Assembly: GCF_900111195.1 (NCBI RefSeq)
Contig: NZ_FOGL01000022.1
Coordinates: 1-64,000, forward strand
Reading direction: 5' to 3'
Length of the DNA stretch: 64,000 nucleotides
Source: Gracilibacillus ureilyticus
GTDB taxonomy: Bacteria > Bacillota > Bacilli > Bacillales > Amphibacillaceae
This document shows, piece after piece, positions 8,756-17,855 of this stretch (its first letter is position 1; the number at the start of each line of letters is the position of its first letter). Made by a program: the position numbers and the translations under genes. A model generated the notes under the pieces. It was not told where the DNA came from. It ran no database searches and saw only the letters and a list, made by a program, of their open reading frames with translations.

Positions 8756-9601
8756 ATGAAAGAGAATTCTCGGCAACACTGTGTAAAGGTGCTAAAACTA
8801 TATGACTGGATTAATAAAGTCAGCGGCATCCAATTAAAAAAACCGATCAATAATCAAAAGCTTGTGACAGATAAAATATGCGGGAACTTTTCCGTTTCAT
8901 GCGAGAATAATCAACAGTTATGGTCAGTAAAAGGAAAACTATCTGTTTCCGGTTCTGTGACGGTATATCATCAAATCGGTTCTGATCAGCTCGACGTTAT
9001 CGTCAATGGGGTAACTGTGGCGAAGGTAGGAAAAGGCGAAGAGATCGCTCTCGATTTTTAAAGTTTAAAGTCGCTTGAGCTCCGTTGCAGTGGACGGAGG
9101 AACAAAACATGCAAAGGGAAATACTGTATTAGCATTTTTTATACATTATCAAAATTTAATCCAAAGTATTGTCATTTATTTTGCTTTTTATCTGATAAGG
9201 ATGGTAATCCGGCAGAAACACTGTTATGTGAAGAAGTCAGTCAACGATCGGGAAGAACCACTGTAGAAATGGTGCACCAGAATGGGGAAAAAGTTACACT
9301 GCAAAAGGTGACTGTTTCTAAAAAGGGATATATTACGGTACAAATATGGCAGAAAGGGAAACTTTGTAAGATTGGTACAATCCCGTTTCAACTGGTGGAA
9401 GAATTAATCCTTTGTGCTCCTACTGGAACGCATATCGAATGTGAGGTTACTGATTTCATGTGTTCAGCAGAAATAACGAAGGATTGTATCAATATAGAAA
9501 TTCGAGTTTGTCAGCAGGTAAAAGCAGTGGCAGAGGCGATAATAGAAGTGGAAGCTGATTTATGTCAGCCTCGTTCTTTTACTGAATCAAAACTTATCTA
9601 G
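8756..9601 (+). pseudogene. DUF3992/Ena-like spore appendage protein with an in-frame TAA
   Basis: ATG at 8756 follows AAGGAAG. The frame reads 101 residues to a TAA at 9059-9061, then continues open without another stop to 9601. The first part has CVKVLKLYDW, then the DUF3992-like core DKICGNF and VSGSVTVYH. The expected end of that domain appears only after the TAA, as GKYCISIFYTL, matching GKYCLTLHYQT in the neighbour at 9691. About 140 further residues follow, Cys-rich at the end (CAPTG, DFMCSAE, VCQQV, ADLCQPR). This is either a nonsense-mutated gene or a read-through/recoding case. The downstream frame shows no other damage. Confidence 0.65.
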
Positions 9602-9631
9602 TCGGATGCTCAGTCAAGCTATCCCCATACA

Positions 9632-9640
9632 CATATATTA
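9632..9640 (+). promoter_or_regulatory. Possible sigma-K -10 element
   Basis: CATATATTA fits CATAnnnTA. No clear -35 AC was found at the right distance. It lies 50 bases before the ATG at 9691. Confidence 0.3.
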
Positions 9641-9690
9641 ATAGTGACAGCCATCAATTTGTTCTTTGACCTGAAGAAAGGAGTCCTTTT

Positions 9691-10017
9691 ATGTGTGGAG
9701 GAGGATGTTGCCCGGATCGTCCGTTTGTTAGTGACGAAATTTGCGGGAATTTCAATACAACAGAAGCGGCGGTACCATTAACCGTTTATACAAAAGAAGC
9801 GACTGTGTTTGTATCAGGGACAGTAAGTGTTTTTTATGATCGTGGTACAGATGCTACGATCACTGCGACAGTGACGGATAGTGCAGGAGTTACCACAGCG
9901 CTTACGATTCCACAGGGAAATACGATTTCACAAACTTTTGATGATATTGCTTCATTATCCATTGATACAGCAGCTGCTACCGGTAAGTACTGTTTAACTT
10001 TGCATTATCAGACTTAA
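9691..10017 (+). CDS. S-Ena-type endospore appendage subunit (DUF3992-like)
   Basis: 108 residues. The N-terminus has CC followed by ten residues and another Cys (CCPDRPFVSDEIC), matching the CC-X10-12-C connector described for Ena subunits as I recall it. In Ena fibres these Cys residues cross-link neighbouring subunits by disulfides. The core is beta-rich and ends GKYCLTLHYQT: ICGNFNT, VFVSGTVSVFYDRG, ITATVTDS. GAAAGGAG precedes the ATG. It is probably made in the mother cell and assembled on the spore. The sequence is short, so a search is needed to confirm the family. Confidence 0.65.
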   Translation: MCGGGCCPDRPFVSDEICGNFNTTEAAVPLTVYTKEATVFVSGTVSVFYDRGTDATITATVTDSAGVTTALTIPQGNTISQTFDDIASLSIDTAAATGKYCLTLHYQT

Positions 10018-10021
10018 GCGA

Positions 10022-10058
10022 AAGCCCATCTGAGTTTCTCGTTTCAGGTGGGTTCTTC
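10022..10058 (+). terminator. Weak terminator or attenuator between appendage-like genes
   Basis: AGCCCATCTGA / TCAGGTGGGTT (two wobbles) followed by TTCTTC. The tail is weak, so partial read-through to the gene at 10103 is plausible. Confidence 0.5.
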
Positions 10059-10102
10059 ACTTCAGAAAAATGGACAACTATCCTGAAGAAGGGGGAATTA
10101 TT

Positions 10103-10573
10103 ATGGGAAATTGCTGTTGTGGCACCTCATCTTCTTTTTCCCAGAACCAGTTTTTCTCAACCCAGACAGAAGGATCAATAAATATCCCGTTTGGCGTCAA
10201 TATGGAAACAACGGTTTTGACACTTCCCGTCACGACAACCTTTGACTTGCAAAATGTAAAACTGGATTATGCAGTACAGCTTGCATTTTCACTTGCGGCT
10301 GGCAATCCGCAATATGATTACGGAGTGAGAGCCCGATTAAGAAGGGATGGAATTCTGTTAGTGACACAAACTCTGCAGCAAAGCGGATCAAGACCTGGCG
10401 GAGCGGGAGCGAGTGTGAGGCGGGAGCATATTCCTAATACATGGGCAGATGATGAGGCACTGGCAGGTGCACAAACATATACCGTGACACTGGAATTTTT
10501 TCAGCGTGCCAATGCCAATACTACTTTAGCAGCAGAAACCCGTTCCTTAAATGCAATCATGTTTGGATTATAA
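10103..10573 (+). CDS. Cys-led beta-sandwich protein of the appendage-like cluster
   Basis: 156 residues from the ATG at 10103, which follows AGGGGGAATT; the in-frame ATG at 10070 lacks this. The N-terminus is MGNCCCGTSSS, a Cys cluster like that of the neighbouring subunit. The rest alternates strands (TTVLTLPVTTTFDL, LDYAVQLAFSLA, YGVRARLRRDG, TYTVTLEFFQRA), compatible with a jelly-roll or C1q/BclA-like fold. Position after two DUF3992-like genes suggests a tip, anchor or decorating subunit, which is inference. I do not recognise the family by sequence. Confidence 0.6.
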   Translation: MGNCCCGTSSSFSQNQFFSTQTEGSINIPFGVNMETTVLTLPVTTTFDLQNVKLDYAVQLAFSLAAGNPQYDYGVRARLRRDGILLVTQTLQQSGSRPGGAGASVRREHIPNTWADDEALAGAQTYTVTLEFFQRANANTTLAAETRSLNAIMFGL

Positions 10574-10805
10574 CAGAAAGCAGGATATCCTGTTCATGAT
10601 ATTGGGACAATCCCCCATCCAGGCTATAGTTCACTATCATAATTCCTCTTTGAAAGGTTAATAATATTTTTAAATAAGCTTTCCATGAGCTTCATTTTGA
10701 CTTATTTCCATCATTCCCATATAATAGATGGTCTGTGATTTAAACGTAAATACTAAATAACTTAATGATAGAGGTTATGTGGAATTAAAACTTAGGAGGA
10801 ATGTA

Positions 10806-12344
10806 ATGGAGGACCAGAAGAAGAAGAAAAGACTGGATTGGATCGGATTGGTAATAAGCGGAGGGCTGTTAGTTCTGTTTGTTATTGCTACACGATTAAA
10901 TAAAGGTTTAGTGGATCAGTTGATTAGTGATTCATTTTCATTTACAGTAAAATATTTCGGAGCATATTGGCAAGTGTTATTGCTGGTCATGTTTGTGATT
11001 GGATTGATCTTAGCTTTTTCTAAGTATGGAAAAGTACGACTTGGTAAGATCGAACGGCCGGAAAATAGTAATTTTCGCTGGATTGCGATGATTTTATGTA
11101 CACTTTTAGCAAGCGGGGGAGTATTCTGGGCGGCGGCAGGACCGATGTATCATTTTCTGACAACGCCCCCTCAGTTTTCTGGTGTAGAATCAGGATCAAT
11201 GGAATCCGCTTATCCTGCAATGGCACAGAGTTATTTACACTGGGGCTTTTCGGCATGGGCAAGTTTGGGAACATTGACGACAATTGTGCTGATGTATGCT
11301 CATTATCATAAAGATCAGCCGCTCAAGCCGAGAACGCTTTTATATCCTATGTTTGGCCGAAAAATTAATAAAAAGAGTTTTATCGGCTCATTAGCTGACA
11401 TTGTATCAATAGTGGCGGCAGCAGCTGGAACGATCGGACCAATCGGCTTTCTTGGACTGCAGGTTGGTTACGGATTGCAGCAAGTGTTCGGGTTTTCGAA
11501 TACGTTTCTGACACAGTCGCTGATTATACTCTTTTTGGCTGTGATAGCTTCGATTTCCGCTGCTACAGGGGTGGAGCGCGGCATTCAGTGGCTAAGCCGG
11601 ATAAATGTCGGGCTTGTCGTTGTTTTAATGGTAATTATGCTGATTCTTGGGCCGACGATGTTTATAATCGATTTATTTATCGGATCGGAAGCTTTTTACA
11701 TACAAAACTTTCTGACAATGAGCTTGTACAGGCTGGATGAAGCCTGGCTGGGAGCATGGATCATTTTCTTCTGGGGGTGGTTTATCGGTTATGGGCCGAT
11801 GATGGCGATATTTATCAGCAGGATTTCCCGCGGAAGAACGATAAGAGAGCTGATTATTGCCGTTTCTCTGATTGCACCGATCGTGAGCAATTTCTGGTTT
11901 ACGGTTGTTGGGGGATCGGGTATCTTTTATGAAATGGAAAAACCGGGATCTGTTTCAACTGCGCTGAACGAAAGTGGCATGCCGGCTGCTGTAATGGCGA
12001 TTCTTAATCAGATTCCAATGGGTATCGTTTTGGCGATCGGCTTTATCATTGTGTCAGTTATATTTGTAGCTACAACGGCTGACTCGATGTCCTATACTGT
12101 CGCAGTTACATTAAGCGGATCAGATGAACCGGACCGTTTTAACCGTGTTTTCTGGGCATTGATGTTTGGAATTGTCGCTGTGGCATTGTTAGCGATCGGT
12201 GGTGAGTCGACTGTCGGCACTCTGCAGAACTTTATTGTAGTCACAGCTGCCCCGGTTTCTTTACTTCTGCTTCCATCATTATGGGATGCACCGAGGATTG
12301 CTGCGAGAATGGCGAAAGAACAGAATATCGTGGAGAAAAAATGA
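10806..12344 (+). CDS. BCCT family transporter
   Basis: 512 residues with about twelve TM segments. ATG at 10806 is chosen because AGGAGG lies at 10794-10799. The BCCT signature region is present as WGWFIGYGPMMAIFISRISRGRTIREL, and MSYTVAVTLSG matches the DSMSYT-type TM10 region. The family usually moves betaine, choline or carnitine with Na+ or H+. The box normally reading W-x-W-x-I-S-W is W-G-W-F-I-G-Y here, so the substrate is uncertain. Single gene ending at a strong terminator. Confidence 0.92.
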   Translation: MEDQKKKKRLDWIGLVISGGLLVLFVIATRLNKGLVDQLISDSFSFTVKYFGAYWQVLLLVMFVIGLILAFSKYGKVRLGKIERPENSNFRWIAMILCTLLASGGVFWAAAGPMYHFLTTPPQFSGVESGSMESAYPAMAQSYLHWGFSAWASLGTLTTIVLMYAHYHKDQPLKPRTLLYPMFGRKINKKSFIGSLADIVSIVAAAAGTIGPIGFLGLQVGYGLQQVFGFSNTFLTQSLIILFLAVIASISAATGVERGIQWLSRINVGLVVVLMVIMLILGPTMFIIDLFIGSEAFYIQNFLTMSLYRLDEAWLGAWIIFFWGWFIGYGPMMAIFISRISRGRTIRELIIAVSLIAPIVSNFWFTVVGGSGIFYEMEKPGSVSTALNESGMPAAVMAILNQIPMGIVLAIGFIIVSVIFVATTADSMSYTVAVTLSGSDEPDRFNRVFWALMFGIVAVALLAIGGESTVGTLQNFIVVTAAPVSLLLLPSLWDAPRIAARMAKEQNIVEKK

Positions 12345-12348
12345 TAGA

Positions 12349-12377
12349 AAGCTGCCTGTGATCCGGGCAGCTTTTTT
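12349..12377 (+). terminator. Terminator of the BCCT gene
   Basis: AAGCTGCC / GGCAGCTT stem followed by seven T. Confidence 0.9.
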
Positions 12378-12412
12378 TGTTTGTGAAGTGGTGATAGATT
12401 CCCACAGGCCTG

Positions 12413-13246
12413 TTAAAAATACATCTGCCTGTACTTCGTCGGTGTCATCCCTTCGTTTTCGAGAAACAGTTTGTTAAAATAACTCGGATTCGCATAACCG
12501 GAACGTTCAGCAATCTCCTTGACGGTTAAATTCCGATCCTCCAAAAGCAGCTGCTTGCTCCATTGCAGCCGGCATAAAGTAATAAAAGCCATTGGCGTCA
12601 TTTGCGTGACCCGTTTAAATAATCGGCAGAAATAATACGTGCTGACGCCGGTTTCTTTAGCCCAGTATTCCAGATCAAACGGTTCCGGCGCTTTTTCCTG
12701 CATTTTCGGTAACAGCGCCTGAATACGCAAATCCAATTCCTGTTTCGAGCCTGACTCTTTTGGTACAGCAAGGTTAATAAAATTGGACAAAAATGCATAA
12801 GTGAGTGTGGATAGCTGGGTTAACTGCAGAAAGCTGTGTTGCTCTGCTTCCTGTAACAGTTGCTCGTGCGCTTTTTCCAGATGATCAATTGTCGGCAGTC
12901 TCCATAAAGTGAACCGGGCAAATCCAATCTCTGATAAGAAGCTGTGTAACGTTTTTCCGTAAAAATGGATCCAGCGAATACTCCATGGGTCATCAGTGCT
13001 GCTGTAATACTTTTGTTCCTGCTGGGGAAAGAACAGAAAAGCATCCCCTTTTTGTAACGTATATCTTTTCCCGTCCATCTCGACAAAACCCGTGCCACCA
13101 ATGACAAAATGTATGCTGATATTATCGAGTGAGCCTGCATCCCTGTATACTTCATGCTCTGCTGCTGACAAATAACAGCCGACCGATTCAGGCAGGATCA
13201 TATATTCATGTTTTTTTAATGTTGGCAATAATACTTGGCGGTTCAC
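12413..13246 (-). CDS. AraC family transcriptional regulator
   Basis: 277 residues. An N-terminal cupin ligand-binding domain (SIHFVIGGTGFVEMDG, KGDAFLFFP) occupies about residues 40-110 and two AraC HTH motifs the last 100: WAKETGVSTYYFCRLFKRV and VKEIAERSGYANPSYFNKL. It is divergent from the Gfo/Idh/MocA - aldo/keto reductase operon with about 110 bases between starts, so it most likely controls that operon in response to a sugar or polyol (inference). Confidence 0.92.
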   Translation of the reverse strand: MNRQVLLPTLKKHEYMILPESVGCYLSAAEHEVYRDAGSLDNISIHFVIGGTGFVEMDGKRYTLQKGDAFLFFPQQEQKYYSSTDDPWSIRWIHFYGKTLHSFLSEIGFARFTLWRLPTIDHLEKAHEQLLQEAEQHSFLQLTQLSTLTYAFLSNFINLAVPKESGSKQELDLRIQALLPKMQEKAPEPFDLEYWAKETGVSTYYFCRLFKRVTQMTPMAFITLCRLQWSKQLLLEDRNLTVKEIAERSGYANPSYFNKLFLENEGMTPTKYRQMYF

Positions 13247-13300
13247 TTTATCACACTCCAGGAGGACAATATTGTGTTAGCTTACAGCAAAAAGCTTCTA

Positions 13301-13329
13301 TTTCCATATTAATAGGAATCGCTTATAAT
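13301..13329 (+). promoter_or_regulatory. Promoter of the Gfo/Idh/MocA operon with a small dyad
   Basis: TTTCCA, 17 bases, TATAAT at 13324-13329. The spacer contains the imperfect inverted repeat TTCCATATTAATAGGAA, a candidate AraC-regulator site. Confidence 0.5.
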
Positions 13330-13358
13330 AACAACAAAGTTATAGAGGAGAGTGAAAA

Positions 13359-14360
13359 ATGACAGTGAAATGGGGAATTATCAGTACAGCCAATATTGCG
13401 CAACGGGCGGTCATTCCTGGCATAAAAGAATCAGAAACAGGAGAAGTGTACGCGATTGCGAGCCGGAATGTTGACAATGCCAAAGAAACGGCGGAAAAAT
13501 TAGCGATTCCTGTTGCTTATGGTAGCTATGAAGAGTTATTAGCTGACCCTGATATTGAAGCCGTTTACATCCCGCTGCCGAACCATTTACATAAAGAATG
13601 GTCGATCAAAGCAATGGAGGCAGGCAAGCATGTACTCTGTGAAAAGCCGATAGCGCTAAATGCGAAGGAAGCAGAGGAAATGATCGATGCAAGCAAAAAA
13701 GCTGGCGTCATATTGGCAGAGGCGTTTATGTACCGTTATCATCCAAGATACCGGATGATTGAAGAAAAGATTCAGTCAGGCGCAATCGGGGAAATCCGCG
13801 GAATTCATGGTGTGTTCACATTCAACAGTGCGGGAGCGAAGGAGAATGTCCGTTTTAAAAAAGAATGGGGCGGAGGATCTTTGTATGATGTTGGTGTATA
13901 CCCGATCAGTGCGGCGAGAATGATTTTAAAACAGGAGCCAGAAGCGGCAACAGTTCATGCCTTGTTTTCCGAACAGCATGGAGATGTAGATATGATGGCA
14001 TCAGGCTTACTGGAATTCGAAAATGGGGTGGCACTAACATTTGATTGCGGCATGTGGGCAGATTTCCGCAACCGGTTGGAAATCCTGGGGACAGAAGGCA
14101 AAATCGAGGTTCCATCCGCTTTTGTTGTCAATCAGAATGAACAGGATCATTTTTATGTTCACACCTCTGAAGGAACGGAAGAAGTGGAAGTGCCATATGT
14201 GAATCAATATGCACTGCAGGCAGATGTGATTGGCCAGAGTATCCGGAGTGGAGAAGAATTACCGTTTCCTTCAGATGATGCGATCCAGAATATGAAGGTG
14301 CTTGACGCATGTCTTGCTTCAGCTGAACAAAGAAAACGAGTAGAAATTAAGAAAGGATGA
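13359..14360 (+). CDS. Gfo/Idh/MocA family oxidoreductase
   Basis: 333 residues. An N-terminal Rossmann fold starts KWGIISTANIAQRAVIPGI, an NAD(P)-binding variant. The EKPIALN motif near residue 94 holds the family Lys used in catalysis, and a C-terminal alpha/beta domain has GGGSLYDVGVYP. Such enzymes oxidise or reduce sugars and inositols. GAGAGTG precedes the ATG. The stop overlaps the next gene's region (operon with the aldo/keto reductase). The sugar cannot be named. Confidence 0.92.
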   Translation: MTVKWGIISTANIAQRAVIPGIKESETGEVYAIASRNVDNAKETAEKLAIPVAYGSYEELLADPDIEAVYIPLPNHLHKEWSIKAMEAGKHVLCEKPIALNAKEAEEMIDASKKAGVILAEAFMYRYHPRYRMIEEKIQSGAIGEIRGIHGVFTFNSAGAKENVRFKKEWGGGSLYDVGVYPISAARMILKQEPEAATVHALFSEQHGDVDMMASGLLEFENGVALTFDCGMWADFRNRLEILGTEGKIEVPSAFVVNQNEQDHFYVHTSEGTEEVEVPYVNQYALQADVIGQSIRSGEELPFPSDDAIQNMKVLDACLASAEQRKRVEIKKG

Positions 14361-14365
14361 TCAGA

Positions 14366-15304
14366 ATGAAAACGATCCAGATTAACGGGCTCGATAAGCC
14401 TGTAACCACCTTAATTCAAGGTTCTGATTATTTTAAACCAGATATTTATGAAAAAGTTTGTCAGGTGCTCGATCGTTATGTAGCCATTGGCGGCAATACG
14501 ATCGATACTGCCTATGTTTACTGTGGCGGGGAAAGCGAGGTAGCGATTGGCATGTGGTTAAAAGAACGGGATAACCGCGAGGATATCGTGATTTTAACAA
14601 AAGGTGCACACCATGACCAAGATGGACCGCGTGTGAATCCGGATGCAATCAATCATGATCTTTTCGAAAGCCTTGAGAGACTTGGTACCGAATATATTGA
14701 TTTATATGCATTGCACAGGGATGATCCCGATGTTCCGGTAAGTGTAATTATCGATGCACTGAACGAACATATCGAGGCAGGCAGGGTAAAAGCAATTGGT
14801 GCATCGAACTGGACAACCGCACGAATCGAGGAAGCTAATGAGTATGCTTCCGCAAACGGTTTAGTCGGATTTTCATTCAGCAGTCCGAACCTGAGCCTTG
14901 CTAAAGTAAACGAGCCATTTTGGAAAGGTTGTGTATCCACAGACCGCAATGGTTTAAAGTGGCATGAGAAAACACAAATGCCGATTCTTTCCTGGTCTTC
15001 CCAGGCGCGAGGATTTTTTACCGGCAAATTTACACCAGATGACAGAAGCAACAAGGATCTTGTCCGCGTATTTTACAGTGAGGCCAATTGGGACCGTATG
15101 AAGAGAGCAGAGCAAATGGCCGAAGAAAAAGGTGTTACCGTTATCCAGATTGCTTTGGCATATGTACTAAATCAGGCTTTTCCGACATGTGCATTAATTG
15201 GCGCAAGAAATGATCACGAACTTGTCTCCTGTTTCGAAGGATCGGAAATTGAATTAACACGTGAAGAAGTAGAATGGCTGGAAAATGGCGAGCTGGCAGA
15301 TTGA
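14366..15304 (+). CDS. Aldo/keto reductase
   Basis: 312 residues from the ATG at 14366 (AAAGGA eight bases upstream; the ATG at 14357 overlaps the upstream stop and is too close to the SD). TIM-barrel AKR motifs: NTIDTAYVYCGGESEVAIG with the catalytic Asp and Tyr, LTKGAH with the Lys, DLYALHRDDP, and a C-terminal cofactor region. It is the second gene of the AraC-flanked operon and probably acts on the same carbohydrate as the oxidoreductase. Confidence 0.92.
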   Translation: MKTIQINGLDKPVTTLIQGSDYFKPDIYEKVCQVLDRYVAIGGNTIDTAYVYCGGESEVAIGMWLKERDNREDIVILTKGAHHDQDGPRVNPDAINHDLFESLERLGTEYIDLYALHRDDPDVPVSVIIDALNEHIEAGRVKAIGASNWTTARIEEANEYASANGLVGFSFSSPNLSLAKVNEPFWKGCVSTDRNGLKWHEKTQMPILSWSSQARGFFTGKFTPDDRSNKDLVRVFYSEANWDRMKRAEQMAEEKGVTVIQIALAYVLNQAFPTCALIGARNDHELVSCFEGSEIELTREEVEWLENGELAD

Positions 15305-15318
15305 TTGTCAGCTTTTTT
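15291..15318 (+). terminator. Terminator after the aldo/keto reductase
   Basis: AGCTG / CAGCT stem overlapping the stop codon, followed by seven T. Confidence 0.65.
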
Positions 15319-15488
15319 TATGTTCGATTTTAACTTAGCTTTTTCGCATAATAAGCATGATCTCCGCCATCTCCTCGCGTTAAGTTTGTCCCTAAATATT
15401 CTCCTCCAAAAAATTTCTGCATTTTTTTTAAAAATTGACGCTCCCTTTCGCCGATTAGTTTTGATTATAGATATGAAAGGAGGTTGTA

Positions 15489-17855
15489 ATGGGACAGGAA
15501 AAGAAAGCTGCATTACAAAAAGTTGTCACTCAACTCAAGCGGAAAGGATACTGCATTGATTATGCCAAATCTTTTGTCAATAGGAGGAGTATTTATATGA
15601 ATTCTAACCATTTCCCCTCATCGCAAAAACCACTCAAAGTAATTAAGCTCGTCGGTTATTCTGATTTAAACAAGGACAATGATTACAGTGTTGCCAAACG
15701 GCCATGCATGAAGCAGTGGCAGGATCTGGACAAACCAGGCTTAACAGAGCAGGAAGCTGACCAATGGCTCAAGCAGTCTGGATGGACCGGTTTTGTCATC
15801 CCTGATGGCTATATTGTGATCGACATTGATGAAAAAAAGGAAGGGAAGGCAATATTTGACGCACTGCTTTCCGCAAATTTTCAGTTCCATGCAATCAAAA
15901 CAGTTAGAGGATATCAGTTCTTTTTCAGATCGACAGGAAAAGTGACCGGCCAGGATGCGAAAGTGCTCATGGCAGGTGGCTTTATTGGTGATTACCGACT
16001 TGCCGGGAAAGGGCAGGTCGTTCTGCCAAGCGTGAATACAGAAGGGCGCGAGTGGGTCCATCTCGCTGAAAAGGAATTAGATGAAATGCCTGTCTTTTTT
16101 GAAAAATTAAAGAAGCTGACAGATGAACGTCCATTTCCGATCCCTGTTGTAGAGGGCACGCGCAATAATACGATATACAGCCATTGCTGCCGGTTGATTG
16201 AGTACGGATATGCCAAGAAAGAAGTCACCTATATTTGCAGTTTTCTGAACCGGTTTTTTTGCACCCCGCCAATGAATCACAAGGAATTGACCAATACATT
16301 AAAAAGCGCGCTCCATTTCCAGCCATCAGGCACCAATTATCAGGTACAGCCCGCAGCAATGGAACAGCCGAAAAAATTTAACCGGACAGAAATGGGCAAT
16401 GCGGAACGTCTCGTTCACCGCAATGGAAAGGATTTAAAATATTGTGTCGAATTTGATGGCTGGCTTATTTGGGATGGAAAGACATGGGGCGAAGATAAAC
16501 GGAAAAAAGTCGAGCGGATTGCGATTCAAACATTTCGTGAAATGTATGGCGAGGTGCAGCAATTAACCGATACTGATGAGCGGAAAGATTTATGGAGATG
16601 GGCACAGTCAAGTGAGAGAAGCTCAGTTTTTCTTAACAGTATTGCAAGAGCGGAGGCCATGCTGCCAGTTAATCAGGCAGAGTTAAATAAGGATAGCTTC
16701 AAACTGAACTGCGAAAATGGTGTCGTTGACCTTAGGACAGGGGAGCTGCTTGAACATCAGCGCGACTATTTGATGACAAAAAATACCCACATCCCCTATG
16801 ATCCGGAGGCAGAATGTCCGAATTGGCTGGCTTTTCTTCATAGTATTTTCAAAGATTCCAATGGACGGGTAATGGTGGAACTGATTGAATTCATCCAGCG
16901 CTCTGTCGGCTATGCACTAACAGGGGACACGAGTGAACAGGTTGCCTTTTTTCTCTGGGGAACAGGCAGAAACGGAAAAAGTACCTTAATGAATACAATC
17001 AAGCAGCTTTTGGGAGATTACGGCAAGCAGACGAATGCTGATACGTTTACTACAAGAAATAATGAAGGTGGTGCGAACAATGATATAGCAAGGCTTCACG
17101 GGTCGCGCCTCGTGTCAACGGTAGAATCAGATGATGGGCAGAAATTATCAGAGGCCTTAATCAAACAGCTGACAGGCGGAGAACCGGTCACTGCACGTTT
17201 TTTGCGCAAGGAATTTTTCGAATATGTGCCGGAATTCAAGATCTTTTTCACAACCAACCATAAACCGATCGTAAAAGGTGATGATGAAGGGATCTGGCGA
17301 AGGATCCGCTTAATTCCGTTCGATTATACGATCCCAAAAGAGGAAGTGGACAAGCATCTCCCGGAAAAACTGCAGCGAGAATTGCCAGGTATTTTGAAAT
17401 GGGCAGTGGACGGCTGTCTGGCATGGCAAAAAGAAGGACTCGGTGAACCGGATGAAGTGAAACATGCGACAGATGAATACAAAGAAGAGATGGATTTGTT
17501 ATCGAGTTTTATTGAGGAATGCTGTGTGATGCATGGAGATGCGAAAGTTTTAGCGAATACGCTCCATCAGGAATATATGGAATGGGCAGAGAAGAATGGA
17601 GAATATCCGATTAGAAAGCGTCCATTTAATAAACGGATGGTGATGAAAGGATTCCATAAAAGAAAATCCACAGGCAATAAGACTTACTTTTTCGGAATCG
17701 AGTTAGCAAAAACAAGTTACCAAATTACCGAAAATGACCAAAAAAGTGGTAAACCGCCACATAGAGAAATATATGAGGGGAATAGGGAAAACCGATCACT
17801 TTTAGTAACGAATGGGCAGAAAGGTAACTCTGGATTAATCGAGGAGGAGTTTTAA
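15489..17855 (+). CDS. Phage/plasmid primase-helicase (prim-pol plus D5/P4-type helicase)
   Basis: 752 residues from the ATG at 15597 (strong GGAGGAG), or 788 from 15489, which also has AAAGGAGG, so the true start is open. Using the 752 numbering: a prim-pol-like domain with VIDIDEKK near residue 73, then a primase C-terminal segment, a D5_N-like region, and an SF3 helicase with Walker A GTGRNGKST near 456, sensor IFFTTNHKP and arginine finger WRRIRLIPF. It would prime and unwind DNA at a replicon origin. The usual prim-pol His appears as Gln in VRGYQFFF. No integrase or capsid gene lies nearby. Confidence 0.88.
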   Translation: MGQEKKAALQKVVTQLKRKGYCIDYAKSFVNRRSIYMNSNHFPSSQKPLKVIKLVGYSDLNKDNDYSVAKRPCMKQWQDLDKPGLTEQEADQWLKQSGWTGFVIPDGYIVIDIDEKKEGKAIFDALLSANFQFHAIKTVRGYQFFFRSTGKVTGQDAKVLMAGGFIGDYRLAGKGQVVLPSVNTEGREWVHLAEKELDEMPVFFEKLKKLTDERPFPIPVVEGTRNNTIYSHCCRLIEYGYAKKEVTYICSFLNRFFCTPPMNHKELTNTLKSALHFQPSGTNYQVQPAAMEQPKKFNRTEMGNAERLVHRNGKDLKYCVEFDGWLIWDGKTWGEDKRKKVERIAIQTFREMYGEVQQLTDTDERKDLWRWAQSSERSSVFLNSIARAEAMLPVNQAELNKDSFKLNCENGVVDLRTGELLEHQRDYLMTKNTHIPYDPEAECPNWLAFLHSIFKDSNGRVMVELIEFIQRSVGYALTGDTSEQVAFFLWGTGRNGKSTLMNTIKQLLGDYGKQTNADTFTTRNNEGGANNDIARLHGSRLVSTVESDDGQKLSEALIKQLTGGEPVTARFLRKEFFEYVPEFKIFFTTNHKPIVKGDDEGIWRRIRLIPFDYTIPKEEVDKHLPEKLQRELPGILKWAVDGCLAWQKEGLGEPDEVKHATDEYKEEMDLLSSFIEECCVMHGDAKVLANTLHQEYMEWAEKNGEYPIRKRPFNKRMVMKGFHKRKSTGNKTYFFGIELAKTSYQITENDQKSGKPPHREIYEGNRENRSLLVTNGQKGNSGLIEEEF

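Noticed and set aside
9075-9266. 63-residue ORF between the appendage-like genes
   Set aside because: It lies in a different frame from the strong coding signal that runs through the TAA at 9059, and has no SD.
15305-15559. 84-residue ORF before the primase
   Set aside because: Starts at the aldo/keto reductase terminator, no SD, low-complexity composition.
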